Origin: Echinococcus granulosus
Taxonomy: Eukaryota; Platyhelminthes; Cestoda; Cyclophyllidea; Taeniidae
DNA length: 15,720 nt
Assembly (NCBI RefSeq): GCF_000524195.1
Contig: NW_020170482.1
Coordinates: 1 to 15,720 of the forward strand
Direction of reading: 5' to 3'
The notes under the pieces are model-generated. The model worked only from the letters and a program-made list of their open reading frames with translations, searched no databases and was not told where the DNA came from. Positions within the stretch are counted from its first letter, which is position 1; the number at the start of each line of letters is the position of its first letter. Positions 1-10,700 of this stretch are shown here, in pieces. A program made the position numbers and the translations under genes.

Positions 1-1
1 G

Positions 2-208
2 TCACGTGTAGATATCTTGCATCCTCCATACCTCAGTCAAAATGTTCGTTTCACAACGAACAAATCCATCGCTAATCTCGAAGCCAGCTGATTCCCCCAG
101 ATTCACCCTCGTTGTGGCCCCATCCAGCGCCTTACTCACAACCACATGCAGCCCACACACTGCGTTCTCCAAAGCACCAACAGTTCCATCCTTTGTATTC
201 TCTCCCAC
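2..208 (-). other. Possible exon at the left edge
   Basis: The minus-strand frame from about 208 to 2 is open and has balanced, protein-like composition (ENAVCGLHVVVSKALDG, NLGESAGFEISDGFVRC). A donor-like GTATGG follows a GAG codon near 30, so a coding exon could end there and continue outside the window. It has no ATG start and no recognised family; it may be chance. Confidence 0.2.
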
Positions 209-730
209 CCCAAGTGTCGAGGTTTGCCACCTTCTCTACTCCTCCAGACGCGACTTCAAGTTCACTTTGTGCCCAGGCAGGACATTCAACTTCGCGCGTG
301 GCACTAGGCAGTGCTACGTGTAGGAAAGCAAGCAAGGAAGGAAGAAGGGCGGACAGAAATCCTAGATGCAGGTCCGCTACCAAGTCCACACAATTGCATG
401 TAATATAAGTCAACATCCTTAGCACTTTACAAGAATTGCAACTGGCTGAACTGACTCGTGGCACAAACACCACACTTACGTTTACAACATTCACACCAAC
501 GTTTAATGTTATCGGTCTGCGGTCAAGCACACCTCTTCAACTCCCAGCAGCACTTTGGTCGGCCACCTCGACATTACAAGTCTAAACAAAAGTACTCAAG
601 TCGCCCTCTTCAACACAATTACTGCACAAGGCAATCACATACCACGTAGGCGCCTGTCAAATTTGTGCAACAGATCATGAAACACTCATCACCCTGTGTT
701 TAAGCACACGTCTTGTCATTTGCATTGCAG
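209..730. other. No gene recognised
   Basis: The minus strand has an open frame at 530-132 ending in a Cys/Trp-rich tail (WNCWCFGE...), overlapping the edge ORF in another frame. Nothing else supports coding. Confidence 0.4.
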
Positions 731-839
731 TTCGAAAATCACCAATGCTTACACTGTCGCGGTGTTTCTCGCTGCATTGCACACAGACCTGGTGGTGGTA
801 GACTGCATTTGCCTACGGAAGTTACTACAACGCATGAAG
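731..839 (+). other. Exon-like segment bounded by good splice sites
   Basis: It follows TTTGCATTGCAG (ending at 730) and precedes GTGAGC (from 840). Two frames are open across it: one reads NHQCLHCRGVSRC, the other TVAVFLAALHTDLVVVDC. There is no partner exon nearby and no family match. Confidence 0.15.
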
Positions 840-2349
840 GTGAGCGGAGTTCCTCCGATCCCCTCCCCTCATTCAACATCTCCTGATCGCCTGCTCCTCT
901 ATTCTCCACTTTCTGCTCCCACTCCTGCTCCTACCTCCGTTGCTTCCAGAGCAGACAGATCTGCAAGCCCACGTTGTAGTTGGGACGGAGTTTCGCTGAG
1001 TCAAACTCTGCCTGGCAGTAGATGCAATGTTCTGTTGCAAGTAGAAGGCGCGTCCGCATGGCAGGCTGTAGAGATCACTCATCCTTTTTGGCACAATGGA
1101 AAAGACAAAACAGGTTCACTCATTACTTCTCCATCAAAGCTGCTGATGTTATCTGGGAATAGAACATAAAGCAGATGTGAATTCAAAACTCAGCAACCTG
1201 ATTTATTGCTCCTCTCTACATCCACACCCGAAGCGATGGCTACCGCTTGCATGAAGAAATGCGGGCGTGTTCCACATTACACCGTTGAAGAAGACACACA
1301 AACCACTTGCTGCTGATTCGTGGAGGGCAAAGCTGAACCCTTAGCCAACTCGTCATTTGAGGCCTTCAGTCCCTCTAGACTCCTCTCCCACCGTACAGCA
1401 CAGACCCCTGCTCGCCAACCCTTATCCATGACTGCTCCCTCCCACTCCTCCTTCTGCGTACCTGTGACCTCTCTAGCGTGGTCACAATGGCTTGCCCCAT
1501 TACGTATTCTGGCAAGATTTTTGCACCCTACCACATACCCGGTCATTCCATTACACAGTTTTGGCACTCATGGCTTCCTGCCTCCCTCAATCCCTCATCA
1601 ATCATCACTCTATGGAATGGTTTACATTACTCCTTTTCAAATGCACTATTCCACTTCACCACGCCTATCTACGACTTTGGTGTGTGAGTCGTCTACACCG
1701 CTTCCACACCTTAAAATCCAAGGTAGGTGGCACCATTTTGCTCGAATGTTGATTTAAACGGCATATCCGTCCGTACCTGGCCCCTCAGCGGAATCACCTA
1801 CCCACCTACTTAGGTGGAATAAATACCAAGGGAGTAAAAACAAGTTACTCATCCAAGTGTCCCGCCTAGTATTGCACTATTTCCCTCTATCCTATCAGTG
1901 CCGACACAAAAAACTGCTTTTACATAAACAACTTACACCTCTACGCGCAATCCACGTATGAGAGAGACGACACAGGAAGCCGCCGCTCCATCGCATCCTC
2001 CCCCGTTTGAATGGCGGTGTGCGTGTCACACTATAATGGCTGCCACCTTTGTCATCTTTATTGGTCAGTTCTTGTGATGGCTCAACCAATCAGCACGATG
2101 CGTTGCTGAAGTCCATTTAGTAGCTGCACTCGCAAATTTTTTGCTTCATGGACCTTGCTACTCCTTGCTCATTAGGCAGCGACTAGAAAGTCAATTTTTA
2201 AGAAACATTTGACTTGGTGTTACTTCTTTTTCGTTTGTACTTAAAAGCTAAGGCTTTCTCTCGGCCATCACCACCGATACGGCGTCTCGGATGAAGCGCA
2301 TATTTTCGGTTTGCCACACAAACACACAGACGGTCAGTTGTGATCACAC
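840..2349. other. Gene-poor, pyrimidine-rich + strand
   Basis: C/T-rich stretches produce long but low-quality ORFs rich in Ser, Pro and Leu on + and shadow ORFs on -. One acceptor/donor pair (CACAG ending 1559, AAG|GTAGGT near 1721) encloses an unconvincing frame. No gene is called. Confidence 0.5.
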
Positions 2350-2631
2350 TTGGCCCAGCACGGTGTTGTCACCAATTGTTGCTTTGCACGGGACTGCGGT
2401 ACAGACGAGACGAGATGTCTCTGCTTAATGCCTTTTCGGGAGGTACCACTCGCCACTCGCACACTGGCTAACTACCCCCACTTGATCGAGGTTAATCCCG
2501 TGCACGTGAAAACCTTCAAGTTGAAGACAAAAAAGAAGACGGCCGTCCACCCTTCGGCTTTCTTCCTGACGGAAGACTTGAGGAGTCTCTTTCCTGAGTC
2601 CGCATTGTTCTTAGGTGTCGTCGCAACTTGA
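2350..2631 (+). other. Weak ORF, unidentified
   Basis: This + frame is open, with an internal ATG at 2428, and its codons lean to G/C in third position as in DRC4. It has a lysine-rich patch (KTFKLKTKKKTAV) before TGA at 2629. No family is recognised. Confidence 0.15.
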
Positions 2632-3380
2632 CACTGTATGCATGGATAATATGCTCTATGCCGTTCGGCTTAAATGATGAAGACACAGGGACGAAGGGAG
2701 AGTTGTAGAAGTGAAAGAAAAGCACACGGTAAGAGGCCTTCTGTCCTCAGAATGTGTGGAATTTTTGCAATTTACCTAAGTTGGCGGCAGTGAGTCAACC
2801 AAATGGCCAAGACTGTTGGCTGAAGTGAGGTGAAGAACTTGAATGAAAGGAAGGAGAGTAGGCGGAGAAGGAAGTGGATGGTGGACGGTGTTATGCGTTC
2901 AAAATGTAAACTTCTTTTTACCGGATGTTTGCAATCTGCGGCTGCAACGAGTGCATGAATGATTTCACTGCTCAATTCCTTGCATGACTAGTGGGATGGT
3001 TATGGAGCTAGAAGGACGTTGAGTGTAGTCTATCGATGGAAACACCACCAGTTTCGGAACGATGTGATGAAGTGTATTTTGGGCTGTATCATGCGTGAAG
3101 AGACATGTTGCCTGTGACCTGAGACCTGGAAGGAGGGAAGAAATTAGGGCTTTTACCACTGGTAGAGCCTTTCTTGTGGAGTTGGCAAGGACGGAAAGTG
3201 GGGACCGAGGGTGAAGGTGTTGGTACTGGTGGTAGACGAGAAGTGGATGAGTTATCCCTTTTATTATTAATCGGAACTCTTCGCCTGCGCAGCAGGCTTT
3301 GATGGTGCACCTCCCTCCCCACGGCAGCGTTCCAGTTGGGAACCTGATTCTGGAATGTGGAGGGTGAAAAGCCGCGAGGC
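2632..3380. other. No gene recognised
   Basis: Purine-rich + strand (GAAGGAAGGAGAG-type runs) gives Pro/Ser/Leu-rich shadow ORFs on -. Nothing convincing was seen. Confidence 0.5.
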
Positions 3381-3581
3381 ATGGTCCCCATGAACATGAT
3401 CACATTGCGAGACGTGGATGCTGTTCTAGAGGCGCGACATCATCAACTGATTGAGGAATGCATCGTCTTGCGACCTGCATTTCTGCTAGTTTCGAATTGG
3501 GTTAAACTGTCATTGTCATCTGTCATCTGCCATTGTCACTGTCAACTGTCATCTAACCCCTTTATTCGTCTATTGGCCTAA
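3381..3581 (+). other. Weak ORF, unidentified
   Basis: It starts at a true ATG and reads NMITLRDVDAVLEARHHQL and EECIVLRPAFLL before running into a short TGTCA-type repeat, where the frame loses protein character. It could be a remnant; no family match. Confidence 0.15.
3508..3555. repeat. Imperfect TGTCAT/TGTCAACT short tandem repeat
   Basis: About seven close copies of TGTCA or CATTGTCA units occur within 48 nt: simple-sequence DNA. Confidence 0.6.
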
Positions 3582-4055
3582 AGACAGGGGGCTTCAAACG
3601 GTGTAAAAACTGGTTGTTGGTTGGTTATTCACTACCGTGCCCTTCAACTAAGGGAAAAGAATATCCTGTGTCCCTCTGGTCGAATTCAGTGGAATCATCG
3701 ACATGAGGACAAATGGAGCTGTGCACAAAGCCTTTGTAGTCGATTTCTCTACTGCAAACGCGATCCAGATGGCTATAGCAGAGGCTCATCCCTGAATCAA
3801 GCTTGTTAACCTTCGTATCCCTTTAACGGATGATTGTGAATGGAGGTGTGGACGTACTTGGTTACTCACTTCCTCTTTCCAAGTATCCTGCCGTTTGCAG
3901 CTCCAAAAAAAGGCGTCTAACTCTGCCTGCAAGGCGTAGAGGCAGATCCAAAAAGCATAGACGAGAATATTCAAGGGATGCAATGACCAGTATAGTGAAC
4001 TGAATGTTGTATGTGTTTGTGAATTTAGTGCTCTGGACGTGTAATCTAAGTGCAT
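3582..4055. other. No gene recognised
   Basis: It contains a 62-codon + ORF (3621-3809) with several Cys and Arg residues and no motif, and overlapping - ORFs. None is convincing. Confidence 0.45.
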
Positions 4056-4322
4056 TTAGGTTTGGAATTGCTTCCATCTTGCTTTTGGCCACGCCCATGA
4101 AGCTGAGAAAGATGGAGGCGATTCCTTGTATGTGCGTAAAAGCGCCAAAATAATCCTCGCCATTCTCCTCCCTCTAAAATTTATAATCGTGTGTGTGGTT
4201 TTAGGGTTGAGGGGAACCTTAGTGAGTAGGACAGAGTGTACAATGAGTGGGTGAGGCACAACATGCAGCTCGTCGCAGAACGTGTGCTGCTCGATTCTAT
4301 ACGTGTCATCCCATTTGGTCAT
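4056..4322 (-). other. Weak 88-codon ORF, unidentified
   Basis: It starts at a true ATG (4322) and reads MTKWDDTYRIEQHTFCDEL then VVPHPLIVHSVLLTKV. The first half looks more coding than the second. No family, signal peptide or splice partner was found. Confidence 0.15.
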
Positions 4323-4770
4323 GACTGGGTCTCACTGCCTGCGTAGCTGTCCTTGTTGGCCACACCAATCACGGTGATTTGCTGACATAGACGACCCTCG
4401 AAGGAGGGTCTGACTTTTTCTCCCCAATCGATCCTCTCCACCCCACTTCTACTCTCCTTTCTAGTCTGTTCTTCATTCCCCTTCTCACTACTATGTGACT
4501 TAGCTCAGCTCATCTTGGCTGCGAGGCAATTTTTTAAGCTGTAGCCATGTTCGGTGGGTCAACTTTGCCAAACCTTGCAATCAAAGCGCTTTCATACCTG
4601 ACTCACTCCTAAATGAGGTTAATTGAAATTAGCTTCAAGTGGAGACACTTATATTCCCTCCCTCCTTCCATTCTAACCATCCATCTAATGCTCCTCCCCC
4701 CCCCCCCCAACTGCCTTGATATCTCTAATATATTCTTCACATTTCTCTTTTTTTATCTCCTTATCTTTAA
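4323..4770. other. Non-coding stretch with hairpin and pyrimidine tracts
   Basis: It holds a 7-bp perfect stem with a 4-nt loop (GACCCTC 4393-4399 / GAGGGTC 4404-4410), then C/T-rich DNA. No gene seen. Confidence 0.5.
4696..4708. repeat. Homopolymer C13
   Basis: Thirteen consecutive C on the + strand. The run length is prone to assembly and sequencing error. Confidence 0.85.
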
Positions 4771-4984
4771 TTAACCGATTTGTAACCAAGAAAAGAACCC
4801 AGAAGAAAATCGTTCCATAAGGAAATCGTGATGTGTCAAAGCCTTGAAATACACTTCACCTGCTCTCATCAGCTTTGCGTTGAGGTGCTTGAGGTGCCTC
4901 CGAGAAATACGCGCATCCAATGGAGGGACTAAAATGGGATCAGGGTAAAAGGTGAGGCCTATTGTAAAATCGTATTCATTGGGC
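4771..4984 (-). other. Possible alternative 3' exon of the cysteine-rich peptide gene
   Basis: If the donor at 5380 (GTGAGT) is spliced to the AG at 4986-4985, the split codon TG|G gives the same tryptophan. The frame then continues for 70 more codons to TAA at 4773-4771, making a 124-residue protein. The added part has no cysteine. It contains a hydrophobic/proline stretch (FTIGLTFYPDPILVPPL), a dibasic site in ARISRRHLKHL, and an amphipathic tail. The open frame extends upstream to about 5030, so the exact acceptor is unproven, and its pyrimidine tract is poor. ATTAAA (a weak poly(A) signal on the minus strand) follows the stop directly. It may instead be a non-coding chance ORF. Confidence 0.3.
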
Positions 4985-5376
4985 CTAGTTTGGTTTTGCA
5001 AGTCCGTCAATTGTTGCTCGCACAGAGGTCACGTCAGGCCGGACCAGTCGCCAGATTTGTAAAGGATGACAAGTTCCATTCGCAGTTGGTTTTTTTAGGC
5101 TGTTGCAAAAGAACTCATTCACACTGTTATGGTAGTTCGGCGATAAGTGGAGACGAAATGAATATTAGCTAGGAGTCGGCTCAACGGTACATGTTCTAGT
5201 GCCACCGATTTAGGTCACTAAGACACCGTGGTATTGGACTCCAAATGAATTTATAAGCGCCTTCAAAACATAACACTTCCATTTATCTCACATATGCCAT
5301 GGACTCCTTCAAAAGTAAACTCATGTAGACGTTCAATTTTGGTCAGAATGACCTTCATGCTAAATGACTACACAAC

Positions 5377-5707
5377 TCACCACGGCAGGCACTGCATTCG
5401 GTAATGGTAACTCCCAATTTGGTAGCAGTCGAAGCCCTCACAGCAATCCTTGTCTGATTTACACGCCTGAAAATATCCTCTACACCGTTTACACGAGCGG
5501 CATGATGTAGCTGAAATGCGTTTTATAAAAATGTGCCTGATCATTCCCATGTAATGTGGTTAAACATGTTGAACTAGCCTTGAAACACTCTCTCATGCCT
5601 CCAAACGGCACTCGATTCGTATAATTCTCTTCAATAAAATGGAACGAGGTTTGAATCGATGGATTGCATCACTTACCTAGAATGGCGAATAACAGAAGAA
5701 TTCGCAT
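5377..5707 (-). CDS. Probable small secreted cysteine-rich peptide with ICK-like spacing, 2 exons
   Basis: Exon 1 is 5707-5677 and exon 2 is 5510-5377, with a 166-nt intron (donor GTAAGT, acceptor TTTCAG) in phase 1; the product is 54 residues ending Trp-stop. The first 13 residues are a short hydrophobic signal peptide (Arg then LLLFAIL), followed at once by the cysteine-rich part. Cysteines fall at residues 14, 17, 20, 27, 33, 34, 39 and 51. The last six give C-x6-C-x5-CC-x4-C-x11-C, which fits the inhibitor cystine knot framework; the first two form an extra CxxC. The mature part is basic. ICK peptides are secreted and disulfide-stabilised, with roles ranging from protease or channel inhibition to signalling and defence. 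Nothing here says which applies, and I do not recognise a named family. The stop overlaps a consensus donor (TGGTGAGT), so a longer product using 4984-4771 is possible. Short length and lack of a homologue keep confidence moderate. Confidence 0.55.
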
Positions 5708-6200
5708 CTCCGCATATGTGGACTGAGGGTTTATCAGCAAAGCACAAAATAGTTCGGGATCAATAGGCGAGATAGATACATTTTCCTTTGCAATTAATCT
5801 GTCCTCATGTGTTTTCCAGTAGGAACAGAAAGCGGAAACTTCGTGATTGGGACATTTTCCGGATATCTACACACATAACCTGCAAACAAGGTATGAATAA
5901 ATGTTTTTAGATAATTAATCCAAAATAAATCAATAGCATTTAAAAATCGAAAAAGACCAAAAATTACTCAAATGAGCCTATTTGATGGGATATCGCCTTG
6001 TTGTGTTACATTAGCAGCCACGCAATTACTTAATTTATTGCCGCAGGCGAAAATTCATTCATTTTTAACAGTTTTTTAGCAAACACAGAAAACTTGGCTT
6101 AAGTTTTTTGTTTGTTTAGTTTTAGGGCTTAATTAATAGCCTTTAAAATAAGTTATGTGAATTACATGCCGCTACAAGTTCAAAGGTACAGTGATCTAAT
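5708..6200. other. AT-rich spacer upstream of the cysteine-rich peptide gene
   Basis: No convincing ORF on either strand. A minus-strand AG at the end of ACCCTCAG, about 16 nt before the ATG at 5707, could be a 5'-UTR or trans-splice acceptor. No TATA box is clear. Confidence 0.45.
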
Positions 6201-6577
6201 ATGATGCAATCAAAAGTTAGACCTGGTGACATCGACAGCGTTAATTTTGCGACTTTGTTTGATTTTAAGTCTGCACTGCTTGCTTTTTTCCAAAAACAAA
6301 GTAGCAACCCCAAATTTAGATGTTTGGTTGTTTTAATTTATGAATATACTACCCTCGGGAATCAACCACCCGAGGTCAATCCGCGCGATATCACAAAAAG
6401 TCGGTTTTATAAATGGTAGGCAAGTTGAAAGATGACGTATCGTGGAAAAAAGACAACTGGTGGAGTCACACACTGTCTACTTTTACCTTGCAAATTGTGG
6501 GATTTTTCGCCCAAGCTGTGGTAGAAATTGCAGTTTGGGACAATCCTTTTTGGACATCTTTAAGCAGTATTGTTTAG
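6201..6577 (+). other. Two overlapping short ORFs, unidentified
   Basis: ORF A (6201-6419, ATG, 72 codons) ends ...FYKW. Its last bases overlap ORF B (6413-6577, ATG, 54 codons) in another frame. ORF B has a tryptophan-rich start (SWKKDNWWSH) and a hydrophobic centre (LQIVGFFAQAVVEIAVW) that could span a membrane. They might be one frame-shifted relic or unrelated chance ORFs in AT-rich DNA. I recognise neither. Confidence 0.15.
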
Positions 6578-7690
6578 GCAGACACTAGAAGGTCCTTGGT
6601 GACTATGTGTTATGTCATGTTAGGTTTGCTACACCTACGTCCAAGATTTAAAGGCATAATTCGTAAATTTCCATGCCATAGGGTGATTTGGGGGTCCAAA
6701 TATTTCTTCGTCGAAAGAATCACCGCAATCACAACCCTTTTGAGCGCCCTTTTCAATTAACTTAATTAGGGTCTTCGTATGCAGACGCTCTTTGCACATA
6801 AAGATAATGCGCAACTGCCTTTCTTCTTTTTAAGTATTATTTTAATTATTAGAAGGCGTTAGTGACATAGACATCAGAAATTTTATTTTACTATGATGTA
6901 CCACTTTGAATTCGGAAACACGCTATGAGGTAAGGCTTTTACGAAAGGATCTTAGTGCGTATTCTAGTCCACGTATTCCACTGGACTGCTTTTAAAGCTT
7001 GGCCAAACGTAGATTTTGAAGTTTCACACCTTCCCTCAGGCTGCAATGTTGCATACCAATGGCGAGTAGTGATTTATGCTAGGTTACAGGGCGTGGGTGA
7101 GGCATGGGTTGCTGATATATTGGAATACTGTGCCCCCAAGACACAAGTACAACTGTGAAGAGGAGAAATTTTGCACGGTTCCCAGTTCTTCGCAAACAGG
7201 CATCAGTTAAATATATGATCACCTTTTTCCTTTCCCTTATTCCTCTAACATCACTATCAAAAGTACGCTTTGTAATGTCATTTAGGGTCTTTTAGCGCAT
7301 ATCCTCCTCTGGACAAAGTTTATTGGAGAAGAATTGATTTAAATAGATTCGAGGATTTGAGTTGATTTTGGGGCCAGCGCTGTACTTACTACAATGTCCC
7401 ACATATCATGCAAGCATATTATATGCAACAATTGTGCTCGTAGCTAAACTTGTCCAAATGTAACCAGAGGAGGAACAATTAGCATACACTGCTGTAGTTG
7501 AATATATTCGGTAAAAATTACTCCAAGGTCGATTTATATCTGGCCATGGGTGACATCAACACATTATCATATATTGAGTAGGACTTGTGTTAACTGGCCT
7601 TCCCGTATCTATAAATGCGGCATTTCGTCATCCCTGATTTCGTAATGGGGCATAGGCAGTGGTGACCAGCGCCTTACCATTAATTTACAG
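6578..7690. other. Spacer upstream of DRC4, no gene recognised
   Basis: Moderately AT-rich. One + frame at 6955-7158 is open from a GTG codon, with no ATG and no motif. The DRC4 promoter must lie toward the right end, but I see no TATA box and no convincing RFX X-box. Confidence 0.5.
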
Positions 7691-7725
7691 AATAACTGGG
7701 AAGCTTTAGACGTGACGAAGTCGTC
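7691..7725 (+). promoter_or_regulatory. 5' leader of DRC4 behind a candidate splice acceptor
   Basis: A 3' splice-site-like ATTTACAG ends at 7690, 35 nt before the ATG at 7726. It could be the acceptor of an untranslated first exon or a spliced-leader addition site, since many flatworm mRNAs are trans-spliced. Only the AG and its T/A-rich lead are visible; there is no confirmed leader or donor. Confidence 0.3.
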
Positions 7726-10700
7726 ATGCAGCCGAGAGGCAGAAAGGTCCGTGCAGTCTATACAGAAATATACGTTGTCTAGTAAAGACTAGCGCAAGAT
7801 TTTGGCTTTCCACGGTGATGGAAACATCTTATGTGTGTATGTGTAATAACGCAGGCAAAATCAAAGAACGAGAAGAAGAAGAAGACCGCTACAGTTATTC
7901 ACGGAGTGGTGACCTCTGAGATGTCCAAGGAGGAGATCGAGGAGTACGTGGTGTTGCTTCGCGCAGAACTGGAACGCGAACGTGCCGAGCGCAACAAGAC
8001 AGCTCTGGAGAGGGACAAGGTGACAACCTTTTGGGAGACGTGCCGTCAGCAAGTTGAAGATGCGAGGGGTCTGTTGCGAAAGAAGGAGCGAGAACTGGAG
8101 GATGCCGAAGAGAGACACCAAATGGAGATGCGAGTTTATCGACAGAAGGTGAAGCACCTGCTGTTTGAAGAAAACGCGAGACAAGTGGATATCCGCCATG
8201 ACACTGCGGTGACATTAAATACGAAGGCGGAGGAGATGAGAGTAGAGGTGAGGGAACTGTTAAATGAGAACTACACCCTGAAAGCCCAAATGCGACTTCG
8301 ACAATTGGAGTCCGAGGAGGCAGTCAAGATGTTGAAGAAGCAACATGAAACTGAGGTGAGATTATTTGGTCTTCTACATTTGTTCCTATCCCGACACCAT
8401 TCCTCTTGCAAAGCACTTACCGTAATGTCTATTTTGCTTAGCTACGCCAACAGACACGTTGTTGGAGTGAGTTGATACAAATTTAGAAGTGAGGATTCTA
8501 GTCCATGTGTGCCTGTATATTGTGTTGTAGATGACAGCCTTGCGGCAGGACTTCATTCTCCAAGCTGAGGAGCTGGAACAGAGAACAGCAAAGCAAGCTG
8601 CCCAGTTGCGAGAAGATCTGGAGACCCAGCGCGTGAGCGAAATTCACGCCACTGAGGAGCGCAAGAACCTCCACATCAAGCAACTCGAAACGGCTCATGA
8701 TAAGGCCTTCAACAACATGAAGAGCTACTACAATGATATCACCCTTGGCAATGTCAATGTCATTAAGACCCTTAAAGTAGGTCACTCAGTCTGTCTTCTC
8801 CATTTGGCTCTGTTGTCCACTCCTGTAGGAGAGCATTGAAGAACTACGTTCGAGTCTGGTTCGTATGCAACGTGACCTTGAGTTGAGCCAATCACAGACC
8901 GCGCAGTATAAGCAGAAATTAGGGGAATCAGAAGAGCAGAATAAGAATCTCCGAAAAATTGCACATCTCTTCGAATCAGAAAAGTCTGCACACAACGTAA
9001 GTTATGCCTAAATTAAGGCAATATACGTGGCTGGGGTGACTGCAGTTTCGGTTCTTGTTTCTCCATTTTGAGATTCAAGATTGTTCAAATAAGTTTGCGA
9101 TGCCTGGAAACGGAGTGTGAGAGTGATATGAGGAGGCTTCTTTCCCAGTAGAACTATAATGAGCTGCTGCCTAACAAGTGATACTACTTATTACTGCAGC
9201 GCTTCATTTTAATTACTTATCCGGGTGTGGAAGAAGCCATGTAAAATGTACGTGGGATTATACAGCAGCTAATGGAATGGATAGACGCCCGAAGATCGTA
9301 AGTACTTGTGTGTGTATATGTATGTGCATTTTAGGTGACAAAAGCTAATTTGCGTCTTGCGAACAAAACAAAAGCAAACAACGAAATGCTCTACAATATA
9401 GCACAGGCAAGACTCGAAGAAGTAAGTCCTTCTCGTCAAATATTTTCCTATCAACGTCTTCAATTTTGCTTCCATCCGTGATATGCTTGCCTAACTCCAG
9501 TGTCACAAGTATGTTTCGTGTATTTCTCATCAGCTTATGTTCGGTTCGGTCAAAAAATGTCAAAGAATGTCACCTGATTCAACATTAAGGCATTTGCTTT
9601 GTTTGTGGTAGTTCATGTTTGCATTGGTACTCCGATGACCAACGTGATAATGTAGAATAAAAGAACAAAGTACTAAAATCTTGCATCAATCTGCTTTTTA
9701 CAGCTGGAAGCTGAGAAAAAACGTCTGACAGAGAGGATGGAAATGACTTTGTTGGAGATCAAGAGAAAGGCTGGTGTAAGGAGTGCAATTCTGGAGAAGA
9801 AACTAACCCATCTAGTGGCGATTTTGGAGGCCAAGGAGACGGAGGTGCATACCCTCATCATGGCCACGAATGCGGACCCGGAGGCTGTAAAGGAGTCGCG
9901 CAAAAATCTTGAGGTGCGTGTCTCTGGTTCTTGGAGCATTTTTGGTCTCTCGACTATCCAGAAAATGTGTGCTTGTTAGCCAGGTTACCATTGTATATCA
10001 TCACTGCCTTAAAGACTTTAATTTGGTGACACCTAAATTTGATTTCTACTCTTGTTTCGAATGCAGGAATTGCTGAACAAAAAGAACACAGCCATCAGGG
10101 AACTGCAATATGAAGTTTCACGTGTGGCAAAGGTATGCTTTCTATTCCCCTCCGTATCTTTTATTGTAGAAAGCTTGAAAAAATACGGTTACTTCTATAT
10201 GAGATAGAGGATAGTTGTTAGTAGGTACCAACCTTTCAATTCCTGCATTGATGACTCCATAAAAGATAACTTTAGCTCCATACTAAATAAACCTACCGGT
10301 GGAGATGAAATTATTCTATAGCATAAACACAGGTACTTTCTGTTCGTAGTACTCGGCGCTTAAAGAAATACTGCTCTGATTGATGCAACATTCCCCAGCC
10401 ATCTTTTTCCCACTGATAGACTTTATACCATACATCAGGGGCAGATAACCAGCCAGGTGGAGTTAGTCAGCCGATTAATAATGACTTGAAATAGGCTCTT
10501 TTGTGTGTCCATAGGCCTATACGGATCTATGGCGGACATGCCAGGAGAAGCTAATGGAGGAGACGAGTCACCCCGATAACATAGGGATCAAGCCGGTGGG
10601 TGTGAATGTCTCACTCATCTCACCCTTTAACCCTGCCACAGCGCAGTCCAAGCTGCTCAACCTCACTTCAGGCGCACAAGGCACCGCCAGTGGGGTAATA

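Noticed and set aside
1320..1757. 145-codon + strand ORF
   Set aside because: Ser/Pro/Leu-rich reading of pyrimidine-rich DNA, with overlapping ORFs in all frames and no motif.
5648..5657. GGTTTGAATC resembling a tRNA B box
   Set aside because: No A box or cloverleaf could be placed around it, and it lies in the intron of the cysteine-rich peptide gene.
7540..7725. RFX X-box for a ciliary gene upstream of DRC4
   Set aside because: GGTGACATCAAC near 7550 only loosely resembles the motif; the half-sites do not match.
7861..8215. Long minus-strand ORFs opposite DRC4 exon 2
   Set aside because: Antisense shadows of a GC-rich coiled-coil coding exon.
7831..8475. A single 214-residue ORF as the DRC4 protein
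   Set aside because: Its N-terminus is a translated TG-rich intron end and its C-terminus reads into intron 2. Homology places the exon at 7855-8355.
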